From the NCBI GenBank assembly GCA_003313425.1, contig NHZP01000004.1, forward strand, positions 806,001-870,000: a stretch of 64,000 nt of DNA, read 5' to 3'. The position numbers were made by a program, and so were the translations under genes. The notes under the pieces were generated by a model. The model saw only the letters and a list, made by a program, of their open reading frames with translations, ran no database searches and was not told the origin of the DNA. How positions within the stretch are numbered: position 1 is the first letter of the stretch; each line of letters starts with the position of its first letter. The stretch is from Pseudopyrenochaeta lycopersici (taxonomy: Eukaryota; Ascomycota; Dothideomycetes; Pleosporales; Pseudopyrenochaetaceae). This document shows, one piece after another, positions 11,284-21,564 of this stretch.

Positions 11284-12918
11284 ATGGCGCATCCAAACCC
11301 AATAGGTTCAAAGCCGTTCAGAGTCGTCATTGTAGGAGCCGGCGTGGTGGGCTTAACACTCGCCCATGCATTGCACCTAGCCAACATCGACCATGTCGTT
11401 CTCGAGAAGCATGATAAGATTGTTTCAGTAAAAGGTGCCGCCTTGATTATCTGGCCAAGTGCGGAACGTATCTTGGACCAGTTTGGGTTTCTCGATAAGA
11501 TCCTCAAAGCATATACGCCTGTCATGTATGAGTATCGTCGGTTGCCGGATGGTAGTGTGAATGCAATGGGAGGGGCAATGAACAAGATGAGTGAGATGTA
11601 TGTCGATTCTGGGTCGCACTCTTTTCTCCAGGCCTTCATTTGGTCTCAATTAAAAAGGAGAATTCGCTGACCCATTCTCAGTTTCGACCTCCAGCCTGTG
11701 CTTTTTGACCGCCAGACGCTTGTGACTCATCTATACCAGAACTTGCCAAATAAGTCGAAGATCCACACAAGTAGGCGCGTCGATCATATCGAGCACACGG
11801 AGAATAGTGTTCGTGTCGTGCTTTCAGATGGCTCTGTCGAGGAAGGTGATATGGTGATTGGCGCAGACGGCGTACACAGTGTTGTCAAGGGTGAGATGTG
11901 GGATTATGCAAGCAAGGCGGAACCAGGAAGCATTCCTGAGTCCGATAAAACCGCCGTATTCAGCGAATATGGAGGAATTTTTGGGGTCAGCAACCAGAAA
12001 GAATCCTTCGGTCTTAGCCCTTCAGAAACCAACGTCATATATGGGCATAACAACTCTAAACTGCTGTTCACACAGCCAGGTGTGGCTTATTGGGCCATTA
12101 TGTTCAAGGACGAGCACAGTCAGCCACCCAAAAGACGTAAAAACGGTGAAGAAGATATCGAAGCCATGGCACGGCGCTTCTCAGACATACCAATGACAGA
12201 GAATCTCAAGTTTAGCGATTTGTGGGAGACGAGAACGAGAAGCGGGCTGCTCAACATTGAGGAAGGTATTCTGAGTAAATGGCACGCTGGCAGAATAGTA
12301 CTAGTGGGAGACTCAGCACACAAGGTGAGATATGACCCGCAGGTCGACGAAGTTAAGATTCCAGGTTCTGCCATGGTGTGAACAAGTGGGAAGCCAGTGG
12401 TCGCAACGCTAACTATTATAATTCAGATGACAGCTGAACTCGGTATGGGTGCAAACATTGCTATCGAGTCTGCCGTAAGCCTATGCAACATCCTCCACCG
12501 CGAACTCCACGCCGACCTCAACCGCCACCCCTCAAAATCTGAGCTATCCGCCCTATTCGCGGAGTACCAAAAAGACCGATTCGCGCGCGCAAATGCCTTT
12601 GTCGAACTCTCCGGTAAAGTCACCAGGATGCACTCGTTCCAATCTCTCTTCAGCCAATACTTTGTCTGCTATGTTGCGCCGTACATCCAAAAATTCCAAC
12701 TCTGGAAGCTCGCTGAGTCGTTTTCTGATACCCCGAAACTAAACTATGTGCCTGTCCGGACAATCAATGAGAATTCGCTGGGCTGGAAGCTTGCAGAGAA
12801 GAAGAAAAAGCAGAAGAGTAAAGCAGGTGCTGGATGGTTGACATATGTCGTCCTCACTTCTACGATCGGAGTCACAATTGCTTATGTGGCAACGATAGGT
12901 CTTCCTACGCTTCTATAA
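11284..12918 (+). CDS. FAD-dependent monooxygenase, PaxM-like, with C-terminal membrane helix
   Basis: Three exons (11284-11597, 11682-12324, 12427-12918) join to 482 residues. The N-terminus has the dinucleotide-binding motif VVIVGAGVVGLTLAHAL (GxGxxG). The centre has the DG motif GADGVHS. The end of exon 2 has the second FAD-binding GD motif (GRIVLVGDSAHK), continued after the intron by MTAELGMGANIAIESA. A hydrophobic helix of about 20 residues lies near the C-terminus. This is the layout of group A flavin monooxygenases of the PaxM type, which epoxidise prenyl chains in indole-diterpene and meroterpenoid pathways. Other substrates are possible. No prenyltransferase, terpene cyclase or polyketide synthase is visible nearby. 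The nearest possible accessory gene is the MFS transporter about 4 kb downstream, beyond a transposon and a ligase gene. The start places the Rossmann motif about 12 residues in, as usual. Confidence 0.9.
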
Positions 12919-13078
12919 GCGGTAGCTATCCTCCTTCATTTTCTTTCTGAATATAGTCTACAGGGTATAAGCATACACTCCTCTCCACATCTGGCATGTT
13001 CGGAACCTAGGCGGGTGGATGTCTCAACTTGAACCTCTCAGAACTGTACAATATTGTCTCCTCCACTACTGTAGTTTA

Positions 13079-13107
13079 CCAGACACTGGCCAACCCCACC
13101 AACATTG
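13079..13107 (+). repeat. Left terminal inverted repeat of the pogo element
   Basis: It starts directly after the TA at 13077-13078 and pairs with 14831-14858 on the opposite strand. The shared core is GGCCAACCCC followed by (A/G)CCAA. Confidence 0.85.
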
Positions 13108-13236
13108 ACGATATTTACTCTCTATCTGCGCAGTAAATCTGATTGTTGATAAATAGATAAGCTATCCATTCTACTTGTACACTGAGTTCGATTTCGTCCT
13201 TGGATATGACAATTGCTTGCAAGTTGGCAGGGTTTG

Positions 13237-14631
13237 CTACCGCCTGCGCTCGGGCTGAGTTTGACTACCCCTATTGACTACTCTACTAGCCCCTGTAGCA
13301 AGTAATTGACCCTGCGTAACCTGCAGAGCTCTTCCACGAGCCATATATTGTCTGCGCTTTTGCTTACGTTGTTTGCGCAGACTAGCTGTGTGCAGCCTCA
13401 TAGTCTCTTCTGTCAAACGTTTTGCTGAGTCCATGGCAAACTGACAAGTTTCAACAAGCTGACCAAGAGCTTCACTAATAGGGCCCTGAGACTGACGACG
13501 CAGGAGATCTTGTAATACCTCAGCCTGCAGATCAAACTGGGATATTGCGCGCAGCGTTCCAGCACCTTGATCAACTGCTGCCACTGTTCGTGGTGGTGGA
13601 GAAGGCGTTCGAATAAGTGCAAGTAACGAGAGGACGCGCTCTGGACAAGGTGGAACAAGGCCTGCGTCCTTAAAGCCTTCCTTGATGTTATCCTCTGTAA
13701 ACACCTCTGCTCTAAGCTTGAAGTAGATGGGGAGGAAGTCCAGCTTATCAACCTGAAAGGTGCCTGTGCGCTGAAGGTCTTCCATCGCTTTGCTGTACGC
13801 GAGCTTGAGAGGAAAGAGGCAGCTAACGACAAGTGGGTGTAGGAGGTACGAGGTATGAGGCATGCAGAGGCTAATAATCTTGTTCTCCTTGCAGTACTGG
13901 TTGAACTCAATTGTTGCATGGCTGCTATGGCCATCTAGTATAAGGAGGCGATATGCTCCTTGAACGCAAGGCGCAGTGTGTTGGTCAAAGTGCTTCAGCC
14001 AGGCTAAGCCGAGTTCAGGAGTCGTCCAGCCATTTTTAACAACTGCAAGTTCTGAGCCGGCTGAGCCTGTAGGGAGACTGGTGTACCAGGAAGGTTGGTA
14101 GATAATGCCCGGCAGGATGATGAATGGAGGAATAACTCTGCCAGTCGCGCTAATAGATTCAATTGTCGTAACCCAATCTTGATTCTCTGGCCGAGCCGCG
14201 ATGTCTCTTTCAATAATTTCTGAGCTAGTGACAACCTTTGACATTCCAGCAACGCCTATTTTGAACCCAGTCTCATTAAAGTTATAGAAATCTGCATCTG
14301 CTATGCCGTAGGTATCGCGTGTGTCTTGTACGAGCTTGAACCACGCGCAGATAGTGTCTGGGTCCTCGCATCGAGTCCGCTGCGAGTGTAGCTTTCTATT
14401 CCAATTAACTTGAAGCTCTGGGTGGCTACTGATAAAGCGCAACACCCAGTTCTTGCCAATAGCTTGAGGAGGTTGAGGAGGATCTTCGCCACGCGACGCG
14501 AGCAGCGCGTTTGCCATTCGTCGTACTTCAATGACTGCAGGTGGAAACCCTCGTTGAATAAGGTCTAATGCCCAATGAACGAGACATTGCTCTTCAAGAG
14601 AATCTAGCTTGCGCTTCTGGCGGTTGCTCAT
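13237..14631 (-). CDS. Pogo-type transposase (CENP-B HTH plus DDE), catalytic residues altered
   Basis: An uninterrupted 464-residue frame. The N-terminal part (about 10-85) is a Tc5/CENP-B-type helix-turn-helix DNA-binding domain (LVHWALDLIQRGFPP, GKNWVLRFISSHPEL). The rest is a DDE superfamily endonuclease domain. The family's first catalytic Asp lies in an NFDETGF motif; here it reads NFNETGF, with Asn at residue 119. The second Asp is intact (LILDGHSSH, Asp233). The third, in LLQPLDV, reads LLHPLVV, with Val at residue 268. Spacing between the three positions is normal, so these are substitutions and not a misread frame. The frame has no stop or frameshift, so the copy is fairly young or kept, but the protein should not catalyse transposition. 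DNA binding could remain. Confidence 0.92.
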   Translation of the reverse strand: MSNRQKRKLDSLEEQCLVHWALDLIQRGFPPAVIEVRRMANALLASRGEDPPQPPQAIGKNWVLRFISSHPELQVNWNRKLHSQRTRCEDPDTICAWFKLVQDTRDTYGIADADFYNFNETGFKIGVAGMSKVVTSSEIIERDIAARPENQDWVTTIESISATGRVIPPFIILPGIIYQPSWYTSLPTGSAGSELAVVKNGWTTPELGLAWLKHFDQHTAPCVQGAYRLLILDGHSSHATIEFNQYCKENKIISLCMPHTSYLLHPLVVSCLFPLKLAYSKAMEDLQRTGTFQVDKLDFLPIYFKLRAEVFTEDNIKEGFKDAGLVPPCPERVLSLLALIRTPSPPPRTVAAVDQGAGTLRAISQFDLQAEVLQDLLRRQSQGPISEALGQLVETCQFAMDSAKRLTEETMRLHTASLRKQRKQKRRQYMARGRALQVTQGQLLATGASRVVNRGSQTQPERRR

Positions 14632-14830
14632 GGCTCGAGAGGGGGTACCTTTGAGGTGGCTTCGAAGAGTGCAACGAAAGACAATGTATAGCGCAGCTGC
14701 ACGGGGGATTTGGAGAATCTTCAGTTTTTTTTATTAATCGCCTTAATAGCTAGGTCAAGTCTGTCATTCTTGATGAGCCGTTAAGAGACATTATAGAGTA
14801 GCTAGTGTTGTGGAACGCGTTGAGGCGCCC

Positions 14831-14858
14831 CAATTTGGCGGGGTTGGCCCGTGACTGG
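14831..14858 (-). repeat. Right terminal inverted repeat of the pogo element
   Basis: Read on the minus strand it begins CCAGTCACGGGCCAACCCC and continues GCCAAATTGG. It is bounded by TA at 14859-14860 and lies 13 bases from the end of the neighbouring ligase gene. Confidence 0.85.
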
Positions 14859-14871
14859 TAAAACACGTGGA

Positions 14872-16209
14872 TTACATATCAACCCCAGCCCGATCTGGGT
14901 CAAAATAATCACATCCCACACGATGTACAACTCTACCTCCATGCTTCTTCGCGTACGGTGCAAGGCATTGCCAGCAGAATTCATGCTTACATCTCGAGCC
15001 TTGCTTGCAGTTAGCACCCACCAAGAACAACAAAGCAATAGATATGCTACTCACAAGTCATATGATCACACCCATAGCTCTTCTCAATATTCCTCTTACA
15101 CCCCGGGCACTTCTTCGTCGTATCTAGTATCAGCTTCTTACTTGCCACCTCTTCCGCCTTCTTTAGCTTCTTATTCGTCCTGTAATCATACTCTTTGCAC
15201 GTCTCTTTTTTATGCCACGGCACGTTATGTTCAACACAGTGGGCCTTCTTGCAAGCTAAGCAGCGAAATTTAGCCATGCCGACGGGCTGCTCTTGTCCGG
15301 ATTTACAGCCTTTGGTAAGGCACCATGTGAAGCCAGGTATAGCTTCGAAGGCAGCGCGTGTGCTGAGTCTGTCATATCTGGCCATATTATTAATCTCCTT
15401 GGAGTGGTTTATTAGGGCGTGCCGTGTACTCACCTCCTGAATACATCACTTGGTGCAAACTCGCGCATGTCATCGTGTTGCATACGTGTGGAACAGATGG
15501 GACAGTTGATCTCATCCCAAATCTTGACTGCAAATTCACTTTGGATCCATGTCCGTAGGCATCGCCGACACACGTCGATGTCATGTTGGCATTGCGTCGT
15601 TGGAGGACGGTTGGGGAATCGACGGAGAGAACGCGTGTCAGCGCATATCATACAATCTTTTGTTTCTCTCGGCTGTGATTGTCGTGTGCGATTGCGTCCG
15701 ACTGAAGTTGATAGACGAGGCTGCTTTGATAAATTTTTAGGTTTAGCCCCAGGCTGTCGTGAAGATTCGGCCTGGTGATATCGAGAGCGATGAGTTTCTG
15801 GAGCGTCAGAAGTCTTCTTTCGACTTGTACGCTTGCGAGATCCAGGCACATCGAGTTTCCTAGACTTTAATTGATCGTCTTCTTTACGTCGCCTGGGTGG
15901 ATGCGGGTGTGGATGTGCCCTTCTCTCATGCGTACCCGCCTGGTTGTTTGATCTGGCACGAGCCGTTCCATAGTCACGGTATTGTACCGGTGATTTAGCT
16001 CTGCCCCGGGAACCGGTCGACGTTTCTAACCCACCATCCCGCTTTGAAGATTTTCGTTGGAATTGATGTTGCCTTCGTCCATCATGTGTAATGGTCGGCA
16101 CCGGCTGCGTGCTCAAAAGCTGGCCCATGGAGACCAGGCTGAGTATGGGCCCTATCCTTGACTTAAACTGACGAGTAACGAAACAACCGACAACACCAAA
16201 TAAATACAA
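14872..16209 (-). CDS. RBR (RING-IBR-RING) E3 ubiquitin ligase
   Basis: Three exons (16209-15434, 15377-15055, 14999-14872) join to 408 residues. A second in-frame ATG at 16128 would give 381 residues starting MGQLLSTQ and may be the true start. The N-terminal 170 residues are basic and Ser/Arg/His-rich, without a domain. RING1 begins with CMICADTRSLRRFPN and runs through the CQHDIDVCRRCL and CPICSTRM pairs. An IBR follows (CLTKGCKSG, FRCLACKKAHC, HNVPWH). RING2 reads CPGCKRNIEKSYGCDHMTC, then SRCKHEFCWQC across the last intron. RBR ligases load ubiquitin onto a RING2 cysteine before transfer; the Cys in the YGCDHM segment is in the expected place. Substrate unknown. The stop lies 11 bases before the transposon's TA duplication, so 3' processing signals probably come from the transposon. 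Confidence 0.88.
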
Positions 16210-16765
16210 ATCACGAAAATATTAAAACCGAGTGATACGCACTACTAGAAAAGAGATTGGAAGACCAGAGCGTTGACGAAGGACTTTGACTCTTCTCAAT
16301 TGCTCAGTCATACAATAAGGCTATTAGTGGAGGCCTGAACAGGATTATCACCAAAATACCACGTGCGCGGCAGAGAGAACAGGCACTATGGTTTAGTTCA
16401 TCGACAATAACCAAGGCAGATGATATCTTAGAGGGGGTTCTCGATGGGCGGGGTTAGCCCGCTGTATCGGTCACGAAAACCGGTGGGTAAGCTGATTGGA
16501 TATCCAGGACGAGGGACTGGGGGGCTTGCAGGAAGGCTGAGCGGAATATTCCACCAAGCTTTGGAGGACCTGCCATAGTTCTGGCTCACAACATAAGCAT
16601 GGACGAATCAGTGAGTGTTGAAAGCATGCGCGACGCTGCTTGCCGCGATAGTAGTAAAAAAAATGTATTGGATCTGGCCGCTGTAATACTTGCAGCCATC
16701 ATTGTAAGACTTTCGCTATGCATGGGTATCAAAATGTTACTACTCCTCTCTTTGTAAGGTGTGCT
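16210..16765. other. Short intergenic region
   Basis: The region holds the promoter of the RBR ligase gene and the 3' flank of the transporter. A segment at about 16449-16464 (GGCGGGGTTAGCCCG) resembles the inner part of the pogo right terminal repeat, but no partner or TA-flanked element is seen. Confidence 0.45.
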
Positions 16766-18603
16766 TCAAGTCGTAATATCCATGATCTCGCTAGCGAACT
16801 TGCTCCGAGCCCTAATTTTTGGACCATAAAAGACTAGTATCCAGGGTACCACGGTGAGGAGAGTACCAATACCACCCAGAAGGCTGCTGGCTGGACCGTA
16901 CCCAAGTCGATTGTACATTTGCGTCGTTACTAATGGGAAAACACCACCTAATTTCCGTTAGTGAATCGTCATTCATCAACAAAGAAGAAGAGCAACGTAC
17001 CAAGGATATTTCTACAAAAACTTTGCGCAGCCAGTGCTGAGCTCGCATATCGATGATACGTATCTGCTAGGTAGTTGAATGTTGCCAGATAAATAGCAAA
17101 GATGCCAATAGTGGCAATACCAACGGCAATAGTGGGAACAATCCAATGGATAGTCGAGAGACTTGTCCAACCAAACATGAATAGGCCGATCGGCATGCAC
17201 GCGCTCTCAATACAGGCGAAGTACAAGCGGCCTTCTGGAGTGTTTATCGATTTGCCATAGCGTTTCGCAATCTTTTCTTGGTAGATCGATAAAAATGTAG
17301 AGATGATGCTGCTGATGCACATGGAGGCGAAAACAGCGTTGGCTTGCTGCAAGGAGAATCCATGGTTGTTCTGAAAGACCAGCGGGATGGCAGCAAGGGT
17401 GAGATATAAAACAGCCCAGCTAAACGCTACCCAGAGGGAAAACCAAAACACCACGGGCTCGGTGAAGAGAAGGTGGAAAGGGCGGTAGAGCGATATGCCA
17501 ATCATCTTGCTCAGCGAGGCGCGCTCTTCGTCTGCCTTTACTTTCCAACGTATGCGTTGCGACGTGGTGGTATCAGATTTCTCTAGAACCGCAATGTTGA
17601 AGCCATAATATCCTGCGGCTTCGCGGGCTTCATAATACTTATTTAGCGCCTTTGCTTTTCGAGAAAGCAGAACTGAGCCGCGGGTTTCCTTGAAAATGAT
17701 ACAGATTAGAGCTACCATTGCCCCGCATATGATGGTTTGCATATAGAATATCCAGCGCCATGTCGTATTCTGCGCGATGAAACCGCATACAAATGGTCCC
17801 AAGCCTGTGCCGAATAACGCGGCCCCGGAGAAAAGTGCCATGGGCGTATTCCGGTCTTGAGCGTGGTAGATATCAGAGACTACGCCGCCGACCATCGTAG
17901 AGAAAGTAGAGCCGCCAACGCCAACGAAGAAGCGTACGACGAGTATCCCAGCGTAGGATTGCGTCAGGCCGGTACAGAGTTGACAAATTACGAATAAGAT
18001 TCCGGAAGCGATGAAAACAGGGCGGCGGCCGTTGATCTCAGAGAATGGAGCGAGGACCATAGGAGCTACAGCAAAGCCTGTTGTGAAAGTAGTGATCCCC
18101 ACAAGGGCCGCAACACTGCTGACACCCCATTCCTCTGTCATCTGGCCTACGCCAGGACTGTACGCTCCTGCCGTGAAGGCAGTAAGCGTAGTGATAATAC
18201 ATGATATCCAAATGGTGAAATTCTTCCTCGTCTCCGACCATTCAAATGGGTTCGTGTATTTGGCAAGGTTTGGGGGTTCTGGTGGCGGTGCCTGGTCAGG
18301 TTGTGTAGGATGTATCGTGGTTGGATGTGGAAGTTCAGTTTCAAACGTCAAGTAATGGCATATAATCTCCTCGTCTTGAAGGTCTTCTAAGGATCCAGCG
18401 TCTTCAGCGCCTTGTTCCTTCTCGCTGAATTCGTCTCTCTCAATATCGTTGTCGTTCTCAGAAGCGGGGTCGCAACTACCACTACCCCCAGCCGAACCTT
18501 TGCGTCTGGCCGGGAATATTCTTATTTCCGGGTTGTTGTTGTATGAATCGGTAAATCCCGGCTCAGATCCTTCGGGAATATTGATCTCGGGGATTGAGGC
18601 CAT
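16766..18603 (-). CDS. MFS transporter, DHA1 drug:H+ antiporter type
   Basis: Two exons (18603-17001 and 16947-16766) join to 594 residues. An acidic cytoplasmic N-terminus of about 140 residues (with ENDNDIERDEFSEKEQ) precedes twelve predicted membrane helices. Conserved features include NPFEWSETRKNF just before helix 1, the family motif in the loop between helices 2 and 3 (APFSEINGRRPVF), and the helix 5 region (GAALFGTGLGPFVCGFI). The last helix and a basic tail (YGPKIRARSKF) lie in the short second exon, after an intron of 53 bases. DHA1 carriers of the Flr1/Tpo1/polyamine type export drugs and polyamines from the plasma membrane in exchange for protons. The substrate cannot be told. The final exon supplies the canonical C-terminus, so splicing at 17000 is well supported. 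Confidence 0.92.
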
Positions 18604-20710
18604 GGTGCCATCCGCTCTTCCTATTCAAATGAAAGTCCTGGATGATGGAAGGTGTCAGTGAAGAGGGTGTCAGAGAAGAGGAATCAAGAAACGCGGAAGC
18701 GGATGATGATAATAAAAATCCAGAATCTGATAGCTCCGAACGGCGCGGGAGTGACCCACTAAACGAGAATGCTGGGCAGCCTTATGCAGATTTGCTCTGA
18801 AACGAACAAATAGAGGTTAAGCTTTCCCCGGCGCAATCCCGGTGGGCTGGATAAACGTTGTGAGAGTGGTCGGGAATAGGAGGTACTATCTAAACTCTCG
18901 GCCCCAGCGCTTATAACCTTTCCCTTTGGAGATAACATGGTTAATAATGTTTGGAGCGAAGATGGCTCGATGGATAAGATGATGAGCAATCGTGTGCCAA
19001 GAGAGGATTTTCCGCTTTCGTCATATCGTGAGGTTCGATGGATTCGCCTGTTTGTGGAGATAGTTCGGACAGACGTCTTGACTCCCCGAGCAGAGCAACT
19101 GCGGGGACGTAGATCCAAACAAGCTCGCGGACTAGATATAGGCGCCACGATCGTTGAGTTAGTTTGAAGTCGTGATTGGTGATATGGGGTGCTTTCCGCC
19201 GCGTGAAATACCCGACGGCCAGGAAATGTGTGATCTCATTCCGAGATGCTGTCGGAAGCTAGTGATATTGACGGAAGCTAACGCCAGTGTCGGAAGCCAA
19301 AGACCGTCAGAGTCACTGTTGCTTTGGGAAGCCACTACCATTAATAACTTCGTCCATCTCCAGGTTGTATTAGTCTGTGAGATAGCACAATGACCGAAAT
19401 TCAGATCTTACCACAGTTATAGTGAAAGGATCGGCTCAGTCGGCTCAGTTTCTCGAGGTAGCAACCCGACGACCCGAGACAGATCCTTCCGGAACATTGG
19501 CTTGGTCATCTGCAGAGCCCAATCCTGTCATACTTGGGTCCTGACGAGGTTTTCAGCATCTGTATGCAATCGTCTAAGAGCGGCAGCTATAACAGGGGAA
19601 GTCGATGGGCCAATACGCAAGCAATATGAGCGAAGGCTTTGAAAATGGTACGCAGACTGTTCTCTACGCACCAATCAATAACAGTAAAATGTGGAAATAG
19701 TCCTCGTTTGATGCTCGTTGAATTTGTGTTGCCCGTGTATCGGTATACAGTATTAGGAAAGGTCGGCTTAGGATTACTCAGAAGGCCTTATAAGGTAGCT
19801 GTGTTTTTGAGGCACACTACCCCAACGAGACGAACTATTCTCGCTAGCGGCTTGATTGGCTGTACAGGGTATAAAAGCCGCCGGCAATGTGCAGACAGTC
19901 TCGAAGAAGCAAACATTGCTCTAAGCTTGCCCCAAATGACGAAATTGCAACACTCTGTTGTTGATTGGCACCGCCTGCAGCCACGACAGAAGTAGCAGCT
20001 CATATGCACCAAGACGTGCTAATTGAGTTGCTCTTCATAAGACATCATGTACTGCCGCATTGGGCATATACCAGGGTTGTTCATGCTCTGATGATTAGTC
20101 GTGAGGCGTATCTCACATAATACTAAGTCTACCTCAGAAGGATATAGAGTATGAAAGTGTTAACTGTGGTATTTGGAATGCTTGAGCTATCGCTGCGATT
20201 GCAGCAGAATGACCATGAGAGAGACCCAAAATTGTACACTTGAGATGGTATTAACTCTGCTCACCACTGACCGAGTTTCGATTGCGACTTACTCTCGGCG
20301 AGAGGGGCACACATTGGCACTCCGATGGCGCTCCACATACAGAGCGCGGGATTGGTCAAGCAGGTCATTGACGTGGGAATCATCAGGGTGGAAAACTTTT
20401 GGTGGCCAACACGTGAGAATTGCGCAATATACGCTAACTAAGAACAGCACTGGGGATTGTTGTTGATTCCTTTACAAAAGACTGGAGCGCCGGTCTGCCC
20501 CTCCTACTGTTCGCCTGTTCCCTCTCTACGACCTCTTGACCTCAGATACCCGTCCTCGAGACATATTAGAACAATTTTTAGCCGCCAAACTTGTATAAAC
20601 GACCGCGTCAAGGTACGGAACCGAATTCCCCAGCTCCGTCTCCTACCCCGCTACCCCTCATGTTTGCGCTGTTTGCTCAAAGCTCACCCACCAGGACAGC
20701 AGCAAATAAA
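18604..20710. other. Long intergenic region, no recognised gene
   Basis: Two kilobases between the divergent transporter and peroxiredoxin genes. The open frames are short and mutually overlapping. A TATA-like GTATAAAAG occurs at about 19868, with no credible gene behind it. The last part, from about 20480, is pyrimidine-rich and is probably the promoter and leader of the peroxiredoxin gene. Confidence 0.5.
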
Positions 20711-21564
20711 ATGGCCGAACGCGCTGAGCCTCTTCGTTTGGGCAGCACTGCCCCCAACTTCAAGGCCGAGACAACTCAGGGTCCCATTGACTTTCACGGT
20801 ATGCTCGTCTTGTCCAAGCCATGGATTGCCCCCTGCTAAACAGCGAAAAGAGTTCATTGGCGACAAATGGGTCATCCTCTTCTCCCACCCTGAGGACTAC
20901 ACTCCCGTCTGCACCACCGAGCTCGGTGCCTTTGCGAAGCTTGAACCAGAGTTCACCAAGCGCGGCACAAAGCTCATCGGTCTCTCCGCAAACACTATCG
21001 ACAGCCACGCTGGCTGGATCAAGGACATCGATGAGATCTCCGGCAGCAACCTGAAATTCCCCATCATTGGCGACAAAGAGAGGAAGGTCGCGTATGCGTA
21101 CGACATGTAAGTCAATAATCTCGCCGCACATTGTCCGACACATGTCTGACCCATCAACCAGGCTGGACTACCAAGACACCACCAACGTCGACTCCAAGGG
21201 CATTGCCTTTACCATCCGCTCGGTTTTCATTATTGACCCTAAGAAGACTATTCGCCTCATTTTGTCGTATCCCGCCTCCACGGGCCGCAACACGGCCGAG
21301 GTTCTGCGCGTCCTCGACTCGCTCCAGACGGGCGACAAGCACAGGATCACCACTCCTATCAGTACGTACAAACCAGAATTGTTTCCGAGCATACACTAAC
21401 TTTCGACCTCCCCATCTTTAGACTGGGTACCTTCTGACGATGTCATCGTCCATCCCTCTGTTAGTAATGAGGAGGCAAAGACACTCTTCCCAGAGTTCAG
21501 AATCGTCAAGCCCTACCTCAGATTCACCCCTCTTCCCAAGGAGAAGACAAGCGCGGCCGTTTAG
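20711..21564 (+). CDS. PRX1: 1-Cys peroxiredoxin (Prx6/Prx1 type)
   Basis: Four exons (20711-20798, 20851-21106, 21162-21361, 21422-21564) join to 228 residues, the normal size for this subfamily. The protein begins AEPLRLGSTAPNF and has the active-site motif HPEDYTPVCTTE with the peroxidatic cysteine at residue 50. It also has the TKLIGLSANTIDSH segment and the long C-terminal arm with WVPSDDVIVHPS typical of Prx6-like enzymes. The reaction is reduction of H2O2 and organic hydroperoxides with thiol donors. An upstream in-frame ATG at 20660 adds 17 residues (MFALFAQSSPTRTAANK) that look like a mitochondrial presequence; yeast Prx1 is mitochondrial. The shorter start matches most filamentous-fungal orthologues, so both forms may be made. 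Confidence 0.95.

Larger units (their letters stand above)
13077..14860 (-). mobile_element. Fot1/pogo-type DNA transposon with TA duplication
   Basis: The element spans 13079-14858 (1780 bases) and is flanked on both sides by TA (13077-13078 and 14859-14860), the target duplication of the Tc1/mariner superfamily. Its ends form imperfect inverted repeats of about 28 bases: the left begins CCAGACACTGGCCAACCCC, and the right, read inward on the other strand, begins CCAGTCACGGGCCAACCCC. They differ at a few positions and by a one-base gap. A single transposase gene fills most of the interior. About 200 bases between the transposase start and the right end are AT-rich (a TTTTTTTTATTAAT run near 14726). 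Length and structure match Fot1-like elements. Confidence 0.9.
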
